A stretch of 64,000 nucleotides of DNA, from contig OZ024729.1 in NCBI GenBank assembly GCA_964016875.1, positions 22,526,494-22,590,493 of the forward strand, written 5' to 3'. A program made the position numbers and the translations under genes. The notes beneath the pieces are model-generated. The model had not been told where the DNA came from. It did not search any database and was given only the letters and a program-made list of their open reading frames with translations. How positions within the stretch are numbered: the stretch's first letter is position 1; each line of letters starts with the position of its first letter. Positions 1 to 11,215 of this stretch are shown one piece after another. The DNA comes from Fallopia convolvulus. Taxonomy: Eukaryota; Streptophyta; Magnoliopsida; Caryophyllales; Polygonaceae.

Positions 1-1242
1 TTACCACTCTTAGCGTTGCACCCACATGGCCAAACGCGGCGTCAGGGGTGAGGGCCTGGAAGTCCATCTTCACGCTCGGAAGCAAGGTGTCCCCGAAAGT
101 GCTAAGGAGATCTTTTGGCTCCGCTTTCTTAGCAACGTGAGAGGTTGGAGAATCATCGACTCTTTTCCGCTTCAACGAGAGAGATTTTTTGGTCTCAGAG
201 CTGGGAGGAGGAGACAAGGGGAGCCTGACTCCGCCGGATCTCAGCCGACAAACCATTGATGCGGCAGAGGTGTCCACGATAGCGCCTGGGAAAGTTTTTT
301 AGCCGCATTAAGAAAAGAAGACACAAATTTTAGAAAAATAAATAAATATAATTTCTAAAGATATCAGGCACAAAGAAGGAGTAACCAACCTGATTTCTTC
401 TTGGAGGAACTCATCATGTCAGAGGACAGGGGAGTGACTTCTGTTTCAGTTTTGTCTTCGCCGGAGCCTGGAGATTCTTCGTCTTCACCACTACCCGCTG
501 GGTCAGGACGGATCTTCTTGGGTTTTCGCTTGTCAGGCTTGATCTTTAGCAGGCGTCGACACACACCCGTATCCGTGCTCTTGGAGTTGATTCCCACCGG
601 CACTACACAAGAAAGACAGATATGAGGACAAGAAGATCAGAATATGCAAAAAAGAGGTTTAAATAAAGAAGATCAGATCGTCTTACGAGATGTGTTCCAT
701 TCATCTCGAAAGACGTCTTTCACTTCGTCATCAAGATCGCCTAAAGACGCTTTTTCGACGAAGAAGAATCGGGATTGCCAACTCCGAGAGGAAATTTTCA
801 GTTTGGGAATAAGGGGGTTTTTTGTGTCCCTAGCATGCAAGGTGATGCGACCCGCCCTCTGAGGAACAATTTTATATGCCAAGAGAAGTTCTCCCATGGT
901 CATCTCCAAACCCCTCTCTGTAGCAAGCTCATCGATTCGGGCAAGAGTTCGCCAAGTGGTCGGAAGGATTTGGCATGGAGAAACCTTTAGGGTTTGGATG
1001 AATTCCCGAATGAAAGGGGAGAAAGGAAATTTTAAACCTAAAGAGAAGGGCTAATCAAGAAAGCAAATCCACCCTGGCCGAACCCAATCAATGAATTCGA
1101 CAGTCGGGGCGTGGAAACGAGTCCCCTCCGGGAAGCCACCAAAGGAGATCCAATCGGCGATCTCCTCCGGCGTCATATCGCAGCGGTGAAGATCTTGGGG
1201 ACCCAGGGATGAAGAAGAAACGAAAGTTGAAGCTTTGGCCAT
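1..1242 (-). pseudogene. Antisense gene of element A, exons 3-1, left-edge copy
   Basis: This gene reads opposite to pol. By comparison with the copy at 61711-63576, exon 1 is 687-1242 (starts MAKASTFV), exon 2 is 390-602 (begins LPVGINSKS after splicing) and exon 3 begins at 285 and runs out of the window. GT and AG sit at each inferred junction. Exon 1 carries a domain with EFIDWVRPGW and a Pro/Gly-rich pattern like the plant domain annotated 'putative gypsy type transposon' (recognised from memory, not searched). Exons 2-3 are rich in Lys/Arg (KPDKRKPKK, LKRKRV), like nuclear localisation signals. A TAC-to-TAG change near 1051-1053 stops exon 1 after WICFLD, so this copy is broken. Confidence 0.7.
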
Positions 1243-1440
1243 GGAGGCTGAAGTAGGAAAAAGCTAGAGATGAGGGAAAAGAAGTATTACCTGAGAAGAC
1301 GAAAGAAGAAATTGAGAAGGAAAGGGAGCGTTGGGTTAGATAATGATGAGAACCACAAATAGTGTCTCGGGTCATTAAAGAGAAACGACAGAATCAAATC
1401 CCGTCTTCCAAGGCAATCTCTGAAACGTCTTATCGAGCTT

Positions 1441-1485
1441 AAATGCAATTTTCGAAATTTGAATTTAAATTTTGAAATTGCATTT
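1441..1485. repeat. 45-bp hairpin next to the 3' LTR of A
   Basis: Perfect 11-bp inverted arms (aaatgcaattt / aaattgcattt) enclose an AT-rich, itself partly palindromic loop. It lies 8 bp from the LTR start and upstream of the antisense gene. It is identical at 34749-34793 and 63775-63819. Function unknown; it could matter for plus-strand priming or for the antisense promoter. Confidence 0.8.
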
Positions 1486-1493
1486 AGGGGTAT

Positions 1494-1902
1494 TGTTAGA
1501 CCTAGAATTTAGGTGACGAAGCATTGCGCCATGGACAGAGAATCTCCAACGCATACAGAATTATGGAAGATCTTCGAGATTGACTAAGTCGGTTGGAGGA
1601 GAGAGGGTCCGAGATATGTTTGTTATAAGATAGATTTTTCTCCAGATTGTATTCGTTATAAGATAGAAATAAGCCGATTTGTTGGTTAAAGATAGGATTA
1701 TATCTTTGATTAAGATAGGATATGCTCTAGAGGGCTATATAAGCCAATGTAACCCATAGGGGAAAGGGACGATCCATTCATACTAATTCTTCTGATTTCT
1801 ACATCAATAAAACACACGCCTTCGTTCATATTCTTCTTAGTTCATTCGATCAAGGCCCGATCTAAGCCAAGGTTCTACCTTTGGTAAATTTTGGCTCAAA
1901 CA
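1494..1902 (+). repeat. LTR of element A (3' LTR of the left-edge copy), 409 bp
   Basis: It starts TGTTAGACC and ends CTCAAACA (short inverted termini TGTT/AACA). The same 409-bp unit occurs at 21464-21872, 34802-35210 and 54909-55317, and partly at 63828-64000. A TATA-like box (tatataag) is at 1736-1743 and an AATAAA at 1806-1811, giving a plausible U3-R-U5 order on the plus strand. The right flank is acatc. The left side is internal element sequence. Confidence 0.93.
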
Positions 1903-4900
1903 ACATCCGAAAGAAACTTCTTCCTTTGTTGGTAGCTCAATTCCGGTGGCATGATTCCACAAACAAGATAGTTGACAAAATCCGCGAACCATGGAGCCTT
2001 AAACTCGGAAATGGCAAATAATTGGTCATCGGGAAAGGAATCATTAATCGGTACCTCTTCACCAATGCTTTCATTGGACTCTTGCCTCAATCTTGAGAGA
2101 TGATCGGCCACAACATTCTCGGTCCCCTTTTTGTCTCGAATCTCCAAGTCAAACACTTGAAGCAAAAGTATCCACCGGATCAATCTTGGCTTGGCATCCT
2201 TCTTGCTTAAGAGATACTTGATGGCGGCATGGTCGGTGTAAACAATAACTTGAGAACCCACCAAGTATGACAGAAACTTCTCAAAAGCAAAGACAACCGC
2301 AAGAAGTTCCTTCTCGGTTGTGGCATAGTTAACTTGAGCATCATCCAAAGTCCTACTTGCATAGTAGATTGCATGCACCTTCTTATCCTTTCTTTGCCCC
2401 AAACGGCTCCGACGGCAAAATCACTAGCATCACACATCACCTCAAATGGAAGATTCCAATCCGGTGCTTGCATTATTGGAGCGGAAATGAGTGCCTTCTT
2501 CAACTTGCAAAAAGAGGAGAGACACTCACCATCAAAATCAAAAGGGGCATCTTTCATGAGCAATTGAATCAAAGGCTTAGCAATCTTGGACAAATCTTTG
2601 ATGAACCGCCGGTAGAAGCCGGCATGACCTAAGAAGCTTCGAACTCCTTTGACGGAAGTTGGAGGAGGCATCTTCTCAATGATGGCAATCTTGGCTCGAT
2701 CCACTTCAATCCCATTCTCGGACACCAAGTGCCCAAGGACAATACCTTCTTTTACCATAAAATGACATTTCTCCCAATTCAAAACAAGGTTAACTTCTTC
2801 ACATCTCTGCAACACTCTAGAAAGATTAGCTAGACAATTATCAAAAGTAGTGCCATAGACGGAGAAGTCATCCATAAAAATTTCCATAATATTTTCAATC
2901 AAATCGGAAAAAATGGCCATCATGCAACGTTGAAAGGTAGCGGGGGCATTACAAAGACCAAAAGGCATTCTCCTATAGGCAAAGGTGCCATAAGGACATG
3001 TGAAGGTGGTCTTTTCTTGGTCACTTGGATGGATAGGAATTTGGAAGAATCCACTATAACCATCCAAGTAACAAAAGTGTGAATGTCTAGCTAACCTTTC
3101 AAGCATTTGATCAATAAAAGGGAGGGGAAAGTGATCTTTGCGGGTTGCTTTGTTCAATTTTCTATAATCAATGCACATTCTCCAACCCGTGACCGTCCTA
3201 GTTGGGATCAATTCATTTTTCTCATTTCTTTCAACGGTCATACCCCCCTTTTTAGGTACTACTTGAACCGGGCTAACCCACTCACTATCGGAAATAGGAT
3301 AAATTATACCGGCATCTAGCAACTTGAGTACTTCCTTTTTCACTACTTCCTTCATGTTAGGGTTTAGCCTTCTTTGATGCTCAATCGAGGGTTTATAGTC
3401 ATCTTCTAGCAAAATCCTATGCATGCAAGTGGATGAGCTAATGCCTTTCAAATCATCAATTGTATACCCCATGACTTTTCTATGCAACCTAAGTTCTCTA
3501 AGCAATTTGTTGGTTTCACACTTACTTAGGCTAGCATTGATAATCACCGGGTAAGTAGAGTTGGGTCCAAGAAATTCATACCTTAGGGTAGAAGGGAGAG
3601 GTTTCAATTCTACCTTAGGTGCATCTTTTTCCTCATAGGTGGATGCCTTTGAGTCCTTTCCAAGCTTTTCCACCTTGACCGACCGAGGTGGGAGTTCCGG
3701 GTTTGCTTCAAGAAATTGAGCACAAGAAGCTACTTCCATGTCTTCATCATCAAGCCCTCCGGAGCTCATCAAGCATCTTTCAAGCGGATCTTCCAAGCAA
3801 TGCCTCATAAAATCCTTCTTCACTAGGATGTCAACAAGGTCGACTCTACACAAGGAATGCTCAAAAGAAGGATGTTTAATAGCATTAGGCAAACTAAATT
3901 CAACTCTTTCCTCCCCAACATTCAAGGAGAGCTTTCCCTTTTTAACATCAATAACGGCGCCCGCCGTAGCAAGGAAAGGCCTTCCAAGAATGATGGGGAC
4001 TCGAGAATCTTCCTCCATTTCAAGAACAACAAAATCGGTCGGAATAAAGAAATTTCCGACTTTGATAGGAACATCCTCAAGAATACCCCTTGGGTACCGG
4101 ATAGAGTGATCCGCTAAAACCAAGGACATGTTGGTGGGTTTCAATTCACCCATGTCCAATCTTTCACAAATTGACAAAGGCATCAAACTTACACTAGCAC
4201 CAAGATCACACAATGCACTTTTAAAGCTAGTGTTTCCTATCACACATGGTATGGAGAAGTTACCGGGGTCCTTAAGCTTTGGAGGTAATTTGTTTTGGAG
4301 AATTGCACTACATTCCTCGGTTAAGGCCACGGTTCCATATTCATCAAGACTTCTTTTGTTAGACAAAATTTCTTTCAAGAATTTAGCATATGAAGGCATT
4401 TGGGAAAGAGAATCGGTGAAGGGAATATTGATGTATAACTTTTTCAACACTTCAAGGAACTTCCCAAATTGTTTATCTAACCTAGCTTTTTGAAGTCTTT
4501 GAGGGAAGGGGATGGGTGGTTTGTAGGGTGGTGGTGCCACATACTTAGGTTCTTTCTCACCTTCCTCTTCTTTATTACTTTTTGACTCTTTTCTCTTCTC
4601 TAGTTCATCACCTTCTTCTTCTAAGGAGACTTCCCTTTCTAGATTTCTAACATCTACTACATTTTTCCTCTTAGGCTCCTCCAAATTCTTTCCACTCCTA
4701 AGGTTAATGGCCTTACAATCTCTTGGGTTAGGCTCCAGTTGACCGGGAAGTCGACCTTGAGGCCTAGAAGAAGAGCTAGCAACTTGTTGAGCAATTTGAG
4801 AGATTTGAGTTTCTAACATCTTATTATGAGTTGTTAAAGCATCAAACTTGGATGTTAGTTGCCCAAATTGGTTCCTAAACTCATCATTTTGTTTTGCTTG

Positions 4901-6189
4901 AGATGTTATGAAATTTTCCATCAAGAGTTCAAGATTGGATTTTTGAGGAGGTGGAGGTTGATAAGGACCTTGGTTAAAACCGGGAGGTTGCCTTGGAGGG
5001 GGTTGAGGAATGGCACTTTGGTTGTTTCGGTATGAGAAATTTGGATGGTTTCTCCAACCGGGATTGTAGCTATTGGAATATGGGTCATTTTGAGGTCTTG
5101 ATCTCGGTTGGTTGAGGTAGTCAACATGCTCAATGGATGGTTCTTGTGAGGAAGAGGATGGACTCACATATTGACAACTCAAAGCAAGATGACCAACCAT
5201 ACCACAAATTTCACAAGGATTATTGACACCAACATTATTCACATTAGCATGAACATTCATAGCATCAAATTTCTTATTAAGTGCATCTAACTTAGCCGCA
5301 ATGCATCATTTTTAGCCGCTAAAAGATCAAAGGTGTCGACGTCATACCTTCCGGGAGATTTCTTGGGCTCAAACTTTGGATTGGACCACTTTTGGTGGTT
5401 CATGGCCATTTCTTCAATCAATGCCCAAGCTTCGGGGATCCTTTTTCTCATGAGAGCTCCTCCCGCTACACTATCAATGCCCATCTTTGAGGAATGTGTT
5501 AGCCCATTGTAGAATCCTTGAACTAGGAACCACTTCTCAAAGCCATGGTGTGGGCACTTCCTCAAGAGCTCCTTGAATCTTTTCCAAGCTTCATAGAAAG
5601 ATTCCTCTTCCTTTTGGCGAAAAGAGGTAATCTCATTCCTTAGAGCGGTGGTCTTGCTTGGTGGCAAGTACTCGGCCATGAAAGCCATGGAGAGTTGCTC
5701 CCAATTTGTGATTGAATTCTCCGGGATAGTGTAGAGCCAAGCCCTTGCTTGATCTCTTAGAGAGAATGGAAAAAGCCTTAGTCGGATGGCATCTTGGGCA
5801 ACTCCATTGTATTTCACCGTGTCACAAATCTCCAAGAATACCAAGAGGTGAAGATTTGGATCATCGGATGGCAATCCCGAGAATTGATGTTGTTGCACCA
5901 TGGTGAGAAGAGCCGGTTTCAACTTAAAGTTGTTTGCATCCACATTTGGCCTTGAAATTCCCGAATGAATGCCATAGTTGTTTGGTGCAATGTAATCCTC
6001 AACGGTTCTTTGATCATCATCCATTGTTGAAGAAGTGTGAGAATTCTTTTGGGTTCTTTTCTTCTTTTGTAGCTTCCTCCTTGCATGAAAGGTCTTCTCA
6101 ATCTCGGGGTTCCCTTCTTGAAGATGTTCCCTAAGACTTCGAGTAACGGGCATGCAACGAGGAAAACAACACAAGAAAAACAAGAACAA
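1903..6189 (-). pseudogene. Athila gag-pol (Gag, protease, RT, RNase H), frameshifted
   Basis: Gag starts near 6189 (likely MPVTRSLRE, a dozen codons in) and has the retrotransposon gag domain, then a CCHC knuckle (CEICGMVGHLALSC), an aspartic protease (CDLGASVSLMP, the Athila form with Leu after the Asp), RT (CIDYRKLNKATRKD, then FMDDFSVYG near 2870) and RNase H (YTDHAAIKYLL). Compared with the open copy at 35211-39499, a missing base near 5300 (gccgcaatg for gccgacaatg) separates gag from pol, and a missing base near 2400 shifts the RNase H frame. The product would be reverse-transcription machinery; this copy cannot make it whole. Confidence 0.9.
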
Positions 6190-6277
6190 GAGAGTGATTA
6201 GAGTTTTTTTTAATTTAAGAAAAAAGCAATAAAAGATCTAGTCTAACTAATTAATGCTAAATCAATGTCAACCGTGC

Positions 6278-6295
6278 TCCCCGGCAACGGCGCCA
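6278..6295 (-). promoter_or_regulatory. Athila primer-binding site
   Basis: On the minus strand this reads TGGCGCCGTTGCCGGGGA, the PBS typical of Athila elements, where a tRNA 3' end primes minus-strand DNA. It lies 6 nt inside the 5' LTR (LTR end TATCA, then AGTTTT). Confidence 0.92.
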
Positions 6296-6301
6296 AAAAC
6301 T

Positions 6302-7843
6302 TGATAGGCACGCAAGTGGACGGTACTATCGAAATAATATAAAAGATATCGAATCCAAGGGAGCACTCGTTGATCACAAATCTCACAAAAACTAGTAGTG
6401 TAGACCACAAACAATTGATTGGGATTTGGAATTTTTCATAATTAAAACAAACACGAATAGAAGATATAAAACTAGGAAAGCTAGAAAAGGGTTTTGTTTG
6501 TTTGAATGATGGGAGGCTAGGATTGGGTTCACCACAATGGGACTACACAATGTCAAGCAAAAATCTCTCTAAGGTTTGCAAGAAATGGTCTACCATGGTC
6601 AATTGTCCTAAAATATCTCCAATCCTCTTTCAAGGCAATGGAAAACTACTTAATTCTAGCTTAATCCCTACTTTCGTGGTAATTAATCCTAGATTAAGTG
6701 CATTAAACACATAGACAATTATTAATAACCACTAGAAAATTAGGCCTACTTTCGTGATCCTAAAATCCCTAGCTCAATTCTTGAAGGTCCAATGTCAAAT
6801 ATCATCTTTCAATGCATACTCAACATCCAAAATATGAGAAAATACTAGCTGGGCATTTTCACAAACACTTGGTGTGCAAGAATTGAGTAGTATACCAAAA
6901 CTAATTCAACCAAAGAGAAATCTTCACCAATGCATCACATAATCACCATTGGGCTACCCCCAATCCCAACACAAGCGACTACTCACTCATAAATGGCAAA
7001 AACATGGCATAAGAAATCAATCCAACAATCACACACATGGAAATAATGAAGGGGAAAACAAGAAATAAAATAAATGGATAAGAGACACTTATCATTCAAA
7101 TCAAGTCTTGATTCTTCATTCATCCATGGAAAACAAGTTGGGTTGAGTTCCTCTTCCAATTTCTCCAAGTACAAGAGAGCTCAAACAAACCCCCAAAATG
7201 GGTTAAACTAGATCTACTACTAAACTAGCTAAAATCTAGAAAAAAGGAAAATTAAATCTAAGAGAGATTAGAGGATGAGAAATGAAAGAGAGAAAGTCTT
7301 CTAAGACCCTAGAAAGATGAGATAAAAATGAGGCATGAGTCTTGAAAAGTCTCTACAAGAGCTATTTATATGAGCCACCAAAAGGTGGGGGAGATATAAC
7401 CCTAGAAAGGAGGTGTACTGAAAACTGCATGCCCATGCCGTTTGGCACGGGTATGCCATGCCAAAAGTTGAATGTTGAGATTGGGCTTTTGCTCTTGGCA
7501 TGGGCATGCCGAGTGGCACGAGCACCTCGTGCAATATCTTGGGAAGACATCTTGACAACTTTTAATTGGATTTGAGTGCTTCATTAGCTTGTATGGCTTG
7601 TGTAACTCATTCTTCTCCATTGAATCTTCAAGTTTAATCCCTTGGGTTCTCTTCTTTGCTTGAATTGAAGTCCATTTGATCCTAGAAGAATCCAAATTCT
7701 TGCACCTACAAAACCAAAAGCAAACGAGAGCAAATATCCGAACAAACAACCATAATCATGCTAAAATGATCATGCAATTCTATGTTTTATGCACAAAAGT
7801 GGGGATTAATCAAGTCAAAAGGTGTTATAAAAACATGTTATCA
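6302..7843 (-). repeat. Athila 5' LTR, 1,542 bp
   Basis: The minus-strand LTR begins TGATAACATG at 7843 and ends TGCCTATCA at 6302, giving inverted termini TGATA/TATCA. A TATA-like box (tataaata on minus) is at about 7363-7372. Two imperfect copies of a GGCATGGGCATGCC-like palindrome sit at about 7430-7530. The same LTR is at 39613-41154 with few differences. The right flank atgag should be the target duplication; its partner lies with the missing 3' LTR. Confidence 0.88.
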
Positions 7844-7899
7844 ATGAGTCTCTCAAATCAAGACAAATTGGGGATTGTGCCCCCTTGTTTTTCATCCAG

Positions 7900-8498
7900 G
7901 TGTTGGATTTCATTGAGACCATAAGAATGCCAGGTAAATTTGTGTTTTTAATGTAGTCAATTAATTTTAACTAGAATGCCTCTTTTTTTTTGAATCATGG
8001 GTTCCGGGGCTCGAACATGAGCCTAGGGAGCGATGTCAATAGGGGCTCGAACCTGAGTCCAGGGAGCGGTGCCGACTAGTCCCATGCCCCCACGTAACCT
8101 TGCCCTAGGCCACATGGGGAGGTATGTCGCGAGAGAAAGTGACGGTGGGAGGGTTCGAACCTGAGACCTATCGTACCCAGGGAGCGATGCTACCACTGCG
8201 CCAAATGCCCGGGGGCGTTTGGCGCCAGTGGACTCTCGGTGGTGCATAAGCAAAAATGATTAGTAATTGGTTATGATTTTTGAGGTTTGTGTATTAGAGA
8301 CTAATGGCTTGATTTTCCTTGTATACAGTCGATAAGGTTTTGTTAGTTAATTGGAACCCCTTCCAAAGAACGCATATGCCACCAGAAAGGCCCATTGTCG
8401 GGATAAATTCTAGTGAGTCGAATCCGGCTTTTCGTCAAGGTTTTGTATGTACTTTAAGTTTCTACACACCTTGCCAACCTCCCCAAATGCAAAGGTAG
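7900..8498 (+). pseudogene. Two-exon fragment of an unrecognised gene (C-terminal end)
   Basis: The segment 7900-7933 is preceded by ttcatccag and followed by gtaaatt. It reads VLDFIETIRMP and leaves one base, which joins in phase to 8329 (after tgtatacag), giving VDKVLLVNWNPFQRTH and then MPPERPIVGINSSESNP, and ending QPPQMQR with a TAG stop at 8496-8498. The open frame, phase match and splice-like borders suggest the last exons of a host gene. The intron is 395 bp and contains the SINE. I do not recognise the family. Upstream exons are cut off by the Athila LTR at 7843. Chance is possible, since only about 67 codons are involved. Confidence 0.45.
7981..8212 (-). mobile_element. tRNA-derived SINE
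   Basis: On the minus strand it starts with a tRNA-like head: box A TGGCGCAGTGG (8203-8193) and box B GGTTCGAACCC (8161-8151), the RNA polymerase III internal promoter. It ends in an A-run (plus-strand t-run at 7981-7991). Two further copies of the gctcgaac...tgag...agggagcg block at about 7999 and 8043 make the body look like repeated tRNA-head pieces. No clear target duplication was found. It is repeated at 41292-41523. Confidence 0.75.
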
Positions 8499-9994
8499 GT
8501 GGGTGGCTCTTTGATCTTTGTTTTGTTTGTGCAGTTTAGATCCCTAAGTAATAGATATGGTGATATGCATTTTGTAGTTGTTAAGTAGATTTTTTTGTAT
8601 AGAAAGCAATAGTAAATAAATCTCCATGATTTGGCATCATAACACTTATTGATGTTCTTATAGTACTACATACCCTTTGAGGATCGGAGTATTTGTTATA
8701 CATGATGTTGTTAATTAGGATTTCAACATAAAGATTACAATTGTGTTTCTCTTGGCATGATCTATGCACAAAGATCCATTTTTGTTGTATTAAATTGGTG
8801 GAAAATTTAGCGGAACATAAAACAGCCCCTGCGCACAAAGATCCATCTAGTTTGTCATAATTGAGTACTTTTTAAGGGTAAACAAAGCAAAGATAACTTT
8901 GTTAGGAGCAAGAAAAGAGAACAAGGCATCCTTTCACACTCCTAAAGAGCTGACACACAACCAAATGGGTTTCCAAAGAAGTATAGAAGAAACTTATCTG
9001 TTTCAAGATTCCAAAAAGCCATAGCAGAAGAGATGTTGATGTTTGGAAACATAAGACCATTAACCATTGTTTTAGATGTAAGAAGACTATTGTACTCGTC
9101 TTGGGAGGATCAACATAAGAGCGGTCGAGTTGTTCATTTCCTTTCAATTGAATGGGTAAAAACATCCAAAGTAGACAATGTTGTAACACCTCATCTTTAC
9201 ACTGGGGCGCTACTTGGTAGTAGACCTCACCAGGTACTACTTAGGCTACTCTAACAACGAGTTCACTTGGATCTTGCACCTCGGGCACGACGAGAAAACA
9301 TAAATAAAACATCTAACTTATAATTATAAAACTGCAGTTATAAAACATGCAGGGAACCAATCTCCGAAACATAAAATAGCTAACCTTTTCAACCCTCCCA
9401 ACACAATTCACCATTTAACGCTAAACACGTGATGGTGTTAATTTTTTCCATATTTCGGCAAAAAGCATTATGAAATTCAAATAAGGTGGATGTAATGTAT
9501 AACATGTATCATGTAAGCGATATCATAAAATGACTAATTAAGGATGTAAATGAGTTATAAATTTACAAAGAAGAGGAAAATATAATTTACTAAACGAGTG
9601 AAAACGATTGGGTCCTTATCTTTCCAAAATAAGGACTATTTGATAACCACTTTACGGTTTGAGTGTTCAGATAGTCTTTCATAATGGGTTCTCCACTCCA
9701 CTTGGGCGCTCAAGCTGAAGTCGACTTCTAGAACACGGCTAGTAGTGACATTCGTCTATGTGGTGTCAATAGGCATCAAGCACAGATCTTGGAAGTGAAA
9801 GGTTGCAACCCAAATTTGCCTCTCTCTCCCTTAGGCCACGATTCAATTAAAGTTATTGAACGGCTTAACCTATGAAGCATATTTTGCAGTTGACTCCACA
9901 ATGATGAAAATATAATCAACCTCGTCAGTTCGCATAAATGGCTACATATTGATGGAGAAATCGAATTCATCACCGATAATTTGAATGTCAGCCT

Positions 9995-11067
9995 TGATGA
10001 AACCCGAAATAAATCGTCGCTAGAAGACAAGAAACAAGATTCTTTTATTCGATTGTGCAAACACTTGCTCTTTATTTATTATTTTCTTACAACGAGGTTA
10101 CAAACCAACGAGGCTTACAAACAGATGAGATTGACATCCTAGACCTCCTATGAGTATTCGAGATCTCGATCTAACAATGTTCGAGATCTCCTAATAGCTA
10201 TGTGATTCTACCACCTACGGATCACTTGATGGACTTTTGGCGCGAGGCTGAGCTTTGAGTTTGAGCGTGGTGAAGATGGCTTGCGAGGTTGTGTAACGAG
10301 GTCTTTGGCGTGAGCGAAAGCTCTGTGTGACTTGAAGTCTTTTTATGGACTCCACTTGTCTATAGCGAGGTCTTTTGACGATGTTTCAACACGTCGATCT
10401 TCAACGAGCAAGATAGTTCTTGAGTTCAAGATGTTTTTTGACCCCTTTCCACTTACGAGGTTCTTCTCCTTTTATAGAGGATTGAGGAGCTGAGTTTTGG
10501 TTATTGCTCGATGTGGGACGCCGGAGATCTGGGTTTTTGATTGGTCCGGAGGTGAGTCAACCGATGATTGGTTGGGAGGAACGGTGACAGCTGAGTGGTC
10601 GAGCTAGGCAGGGATGTCAGCTAAGTCGGTGACGAGGTTTGGACCTCGTCGCCGAGGTTCAGACCTCGTGCGGATAGGAATTTTGCTAAAATAAAAAAAG
10701 GGGGCACGGTTGTGGGCCCCGGAATCCACCTTGGGAATCCCGTCGGGCCCGCTTGTTCCTCGTGTCTCGGGCCTACTTCCTGTTCTACTATTTTGAGCAC
10801 CATCACAACCCCATGGCCTGGGGACCTCGTCCCGAGGATCGCAGGTCATAAACACGAGGTGTAGTCCTCGTGCAGATAGGGATTTTGCTAAAATAAAAAA
10901 AAGGGGGCATGGTTGTGGGCCTCGGAATCCACCTTGGGAATCCCGTTGGGCCCGCTTGTTCCTCGTGTCCCGGGCCTACTTCTTGTTCTACTATTTTGAG
11001 CACCATCACAACCCCATGGCCTGGGGACCTCGTCCCGAGGATCGCAAGTCATAAACACGAGGTGTAG
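9995..11067 (-). repeat. 3' LTR of element C (right border unresolved)
   Basis: The left end tgatgaaaccc matches the 5' LTR fragment at 21223. On the minus strand a TATA box (TATAAAA, 10476-10470) drives leftward transcription, with AATAAATAAAG further on as a poly(A) signal. U3 therefore lies right of 10476 and includes a 202-bp tandem duplication. I could not fix the right end, because the only other copy of the LTR is truncated after 241 bp; it may reach beyond 11.1 kb. Confidence 0.7.
10664..11067. repeat. 202-bp direct tandem duplication in the U3 of C
   Basis: Two nearly identical units (10664-10865, 10866-11067) each start cctcgtgc and end cgaggtgtag, and contain an A-run followed by ggggg and a cctggggacctcgtcccgag block. 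They are also present in unit 2 (43976-44379). Promoter-proximal duplications of this kind are common in retroelement U3 regions; an enhancer role is only inference. Confidence 0.85.
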
Positions 11068-11215
11068 TTGGTTCATTGAACACGGGGTGCGGGGTTCATA
11101 CTTCCTAGGATTGCGAGGTGCGAGGTCTAGAGGTTGGGTGGACACATTGTGAGACATTTTCTTGCGAGGCCTGACACTTAGATGCATTTCTCTCGTTCGT
11201 ACGTGCGATGCTTCC

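Larger units (their letters stand above)
1..1902 (+). mobile_element. 3' end of Tat-lineage Ty3/gypsy element A (left-edge copy)
   Basis: This is the tail of an A element whose pol lies left of the window. It matches 33309-35210 base for base apart from scattered substitutions (offset 33,308). It holds exons 1-3 of the antisense gene on the minus strand, a 45-bp hairpin, and the 409-bp 3' LTR. The right flank after the LTR is acatccgaaag, which is Athila integrase-region DNA and the same flank as at 35211. Lineage is assigned from the complete copies further right (dual RNase H, PBS type). Confidence 0.85.
1903..7843 (-). mobile_element. Athila-lineage Ty3/gypsy element, truncated in integrase (unit 1)
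   Basis: The element reads right to left: 5' LTR 7843-6302, PBS 6295-6278, gag-PR-RT-RNase H from about 6150 to 1903. It stops abruptly where the LTR of A abuts at 1902/1903, just after the RNase H, so integrase, env-like region and 3' LTR are missing from this side. Athila assignment rests on the PBS TGGCGCCGTTGCCGGGGA, the gag pattern (ANNFKLKPALL, FSGLPSDDPN), the protease DLGAS and the RT FMDD box. The same cut-off occurs at 35210/35211, so it predates the duplication. Confidence 0.9.
7844..9994. other. Non-element DNA between Athila and element C
   Basis: This 2.15-kb stretch is outside both retroelements. It holds two exon-like segments (7900-7933, 8329-8498), a tRNA-derived SINE and AT-rich sequence. 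From 8499 to 9994 I see no gene: only short random open frames, and at about 9184 a TGTAACACC motif that resembles the start of a chromovirus LTR but has no matching end. It is repeated at 41155-43306 with about 99% visible identity. Confidence 0.7.

Noticed and set aside
6502..7750. Short frames within the Athila LTR
   Set aside because: All under about 120 codons, without known motifs, lying in promoter and leader sequence.
8495..8534. A further 40-bp intron (gtaggt...tgtgcag) leading to a third exon
   Set aside because: It is shorter than plant introns normally are, and the frame already reaches a TAG at 8496-8498.
9184..9260. Start of a chromovirus LTR (TGTAACACC)
   Set aside because: No matching GGTGTTACA end, target duplication or internal sequence was found; a nine-base motif is not enough.
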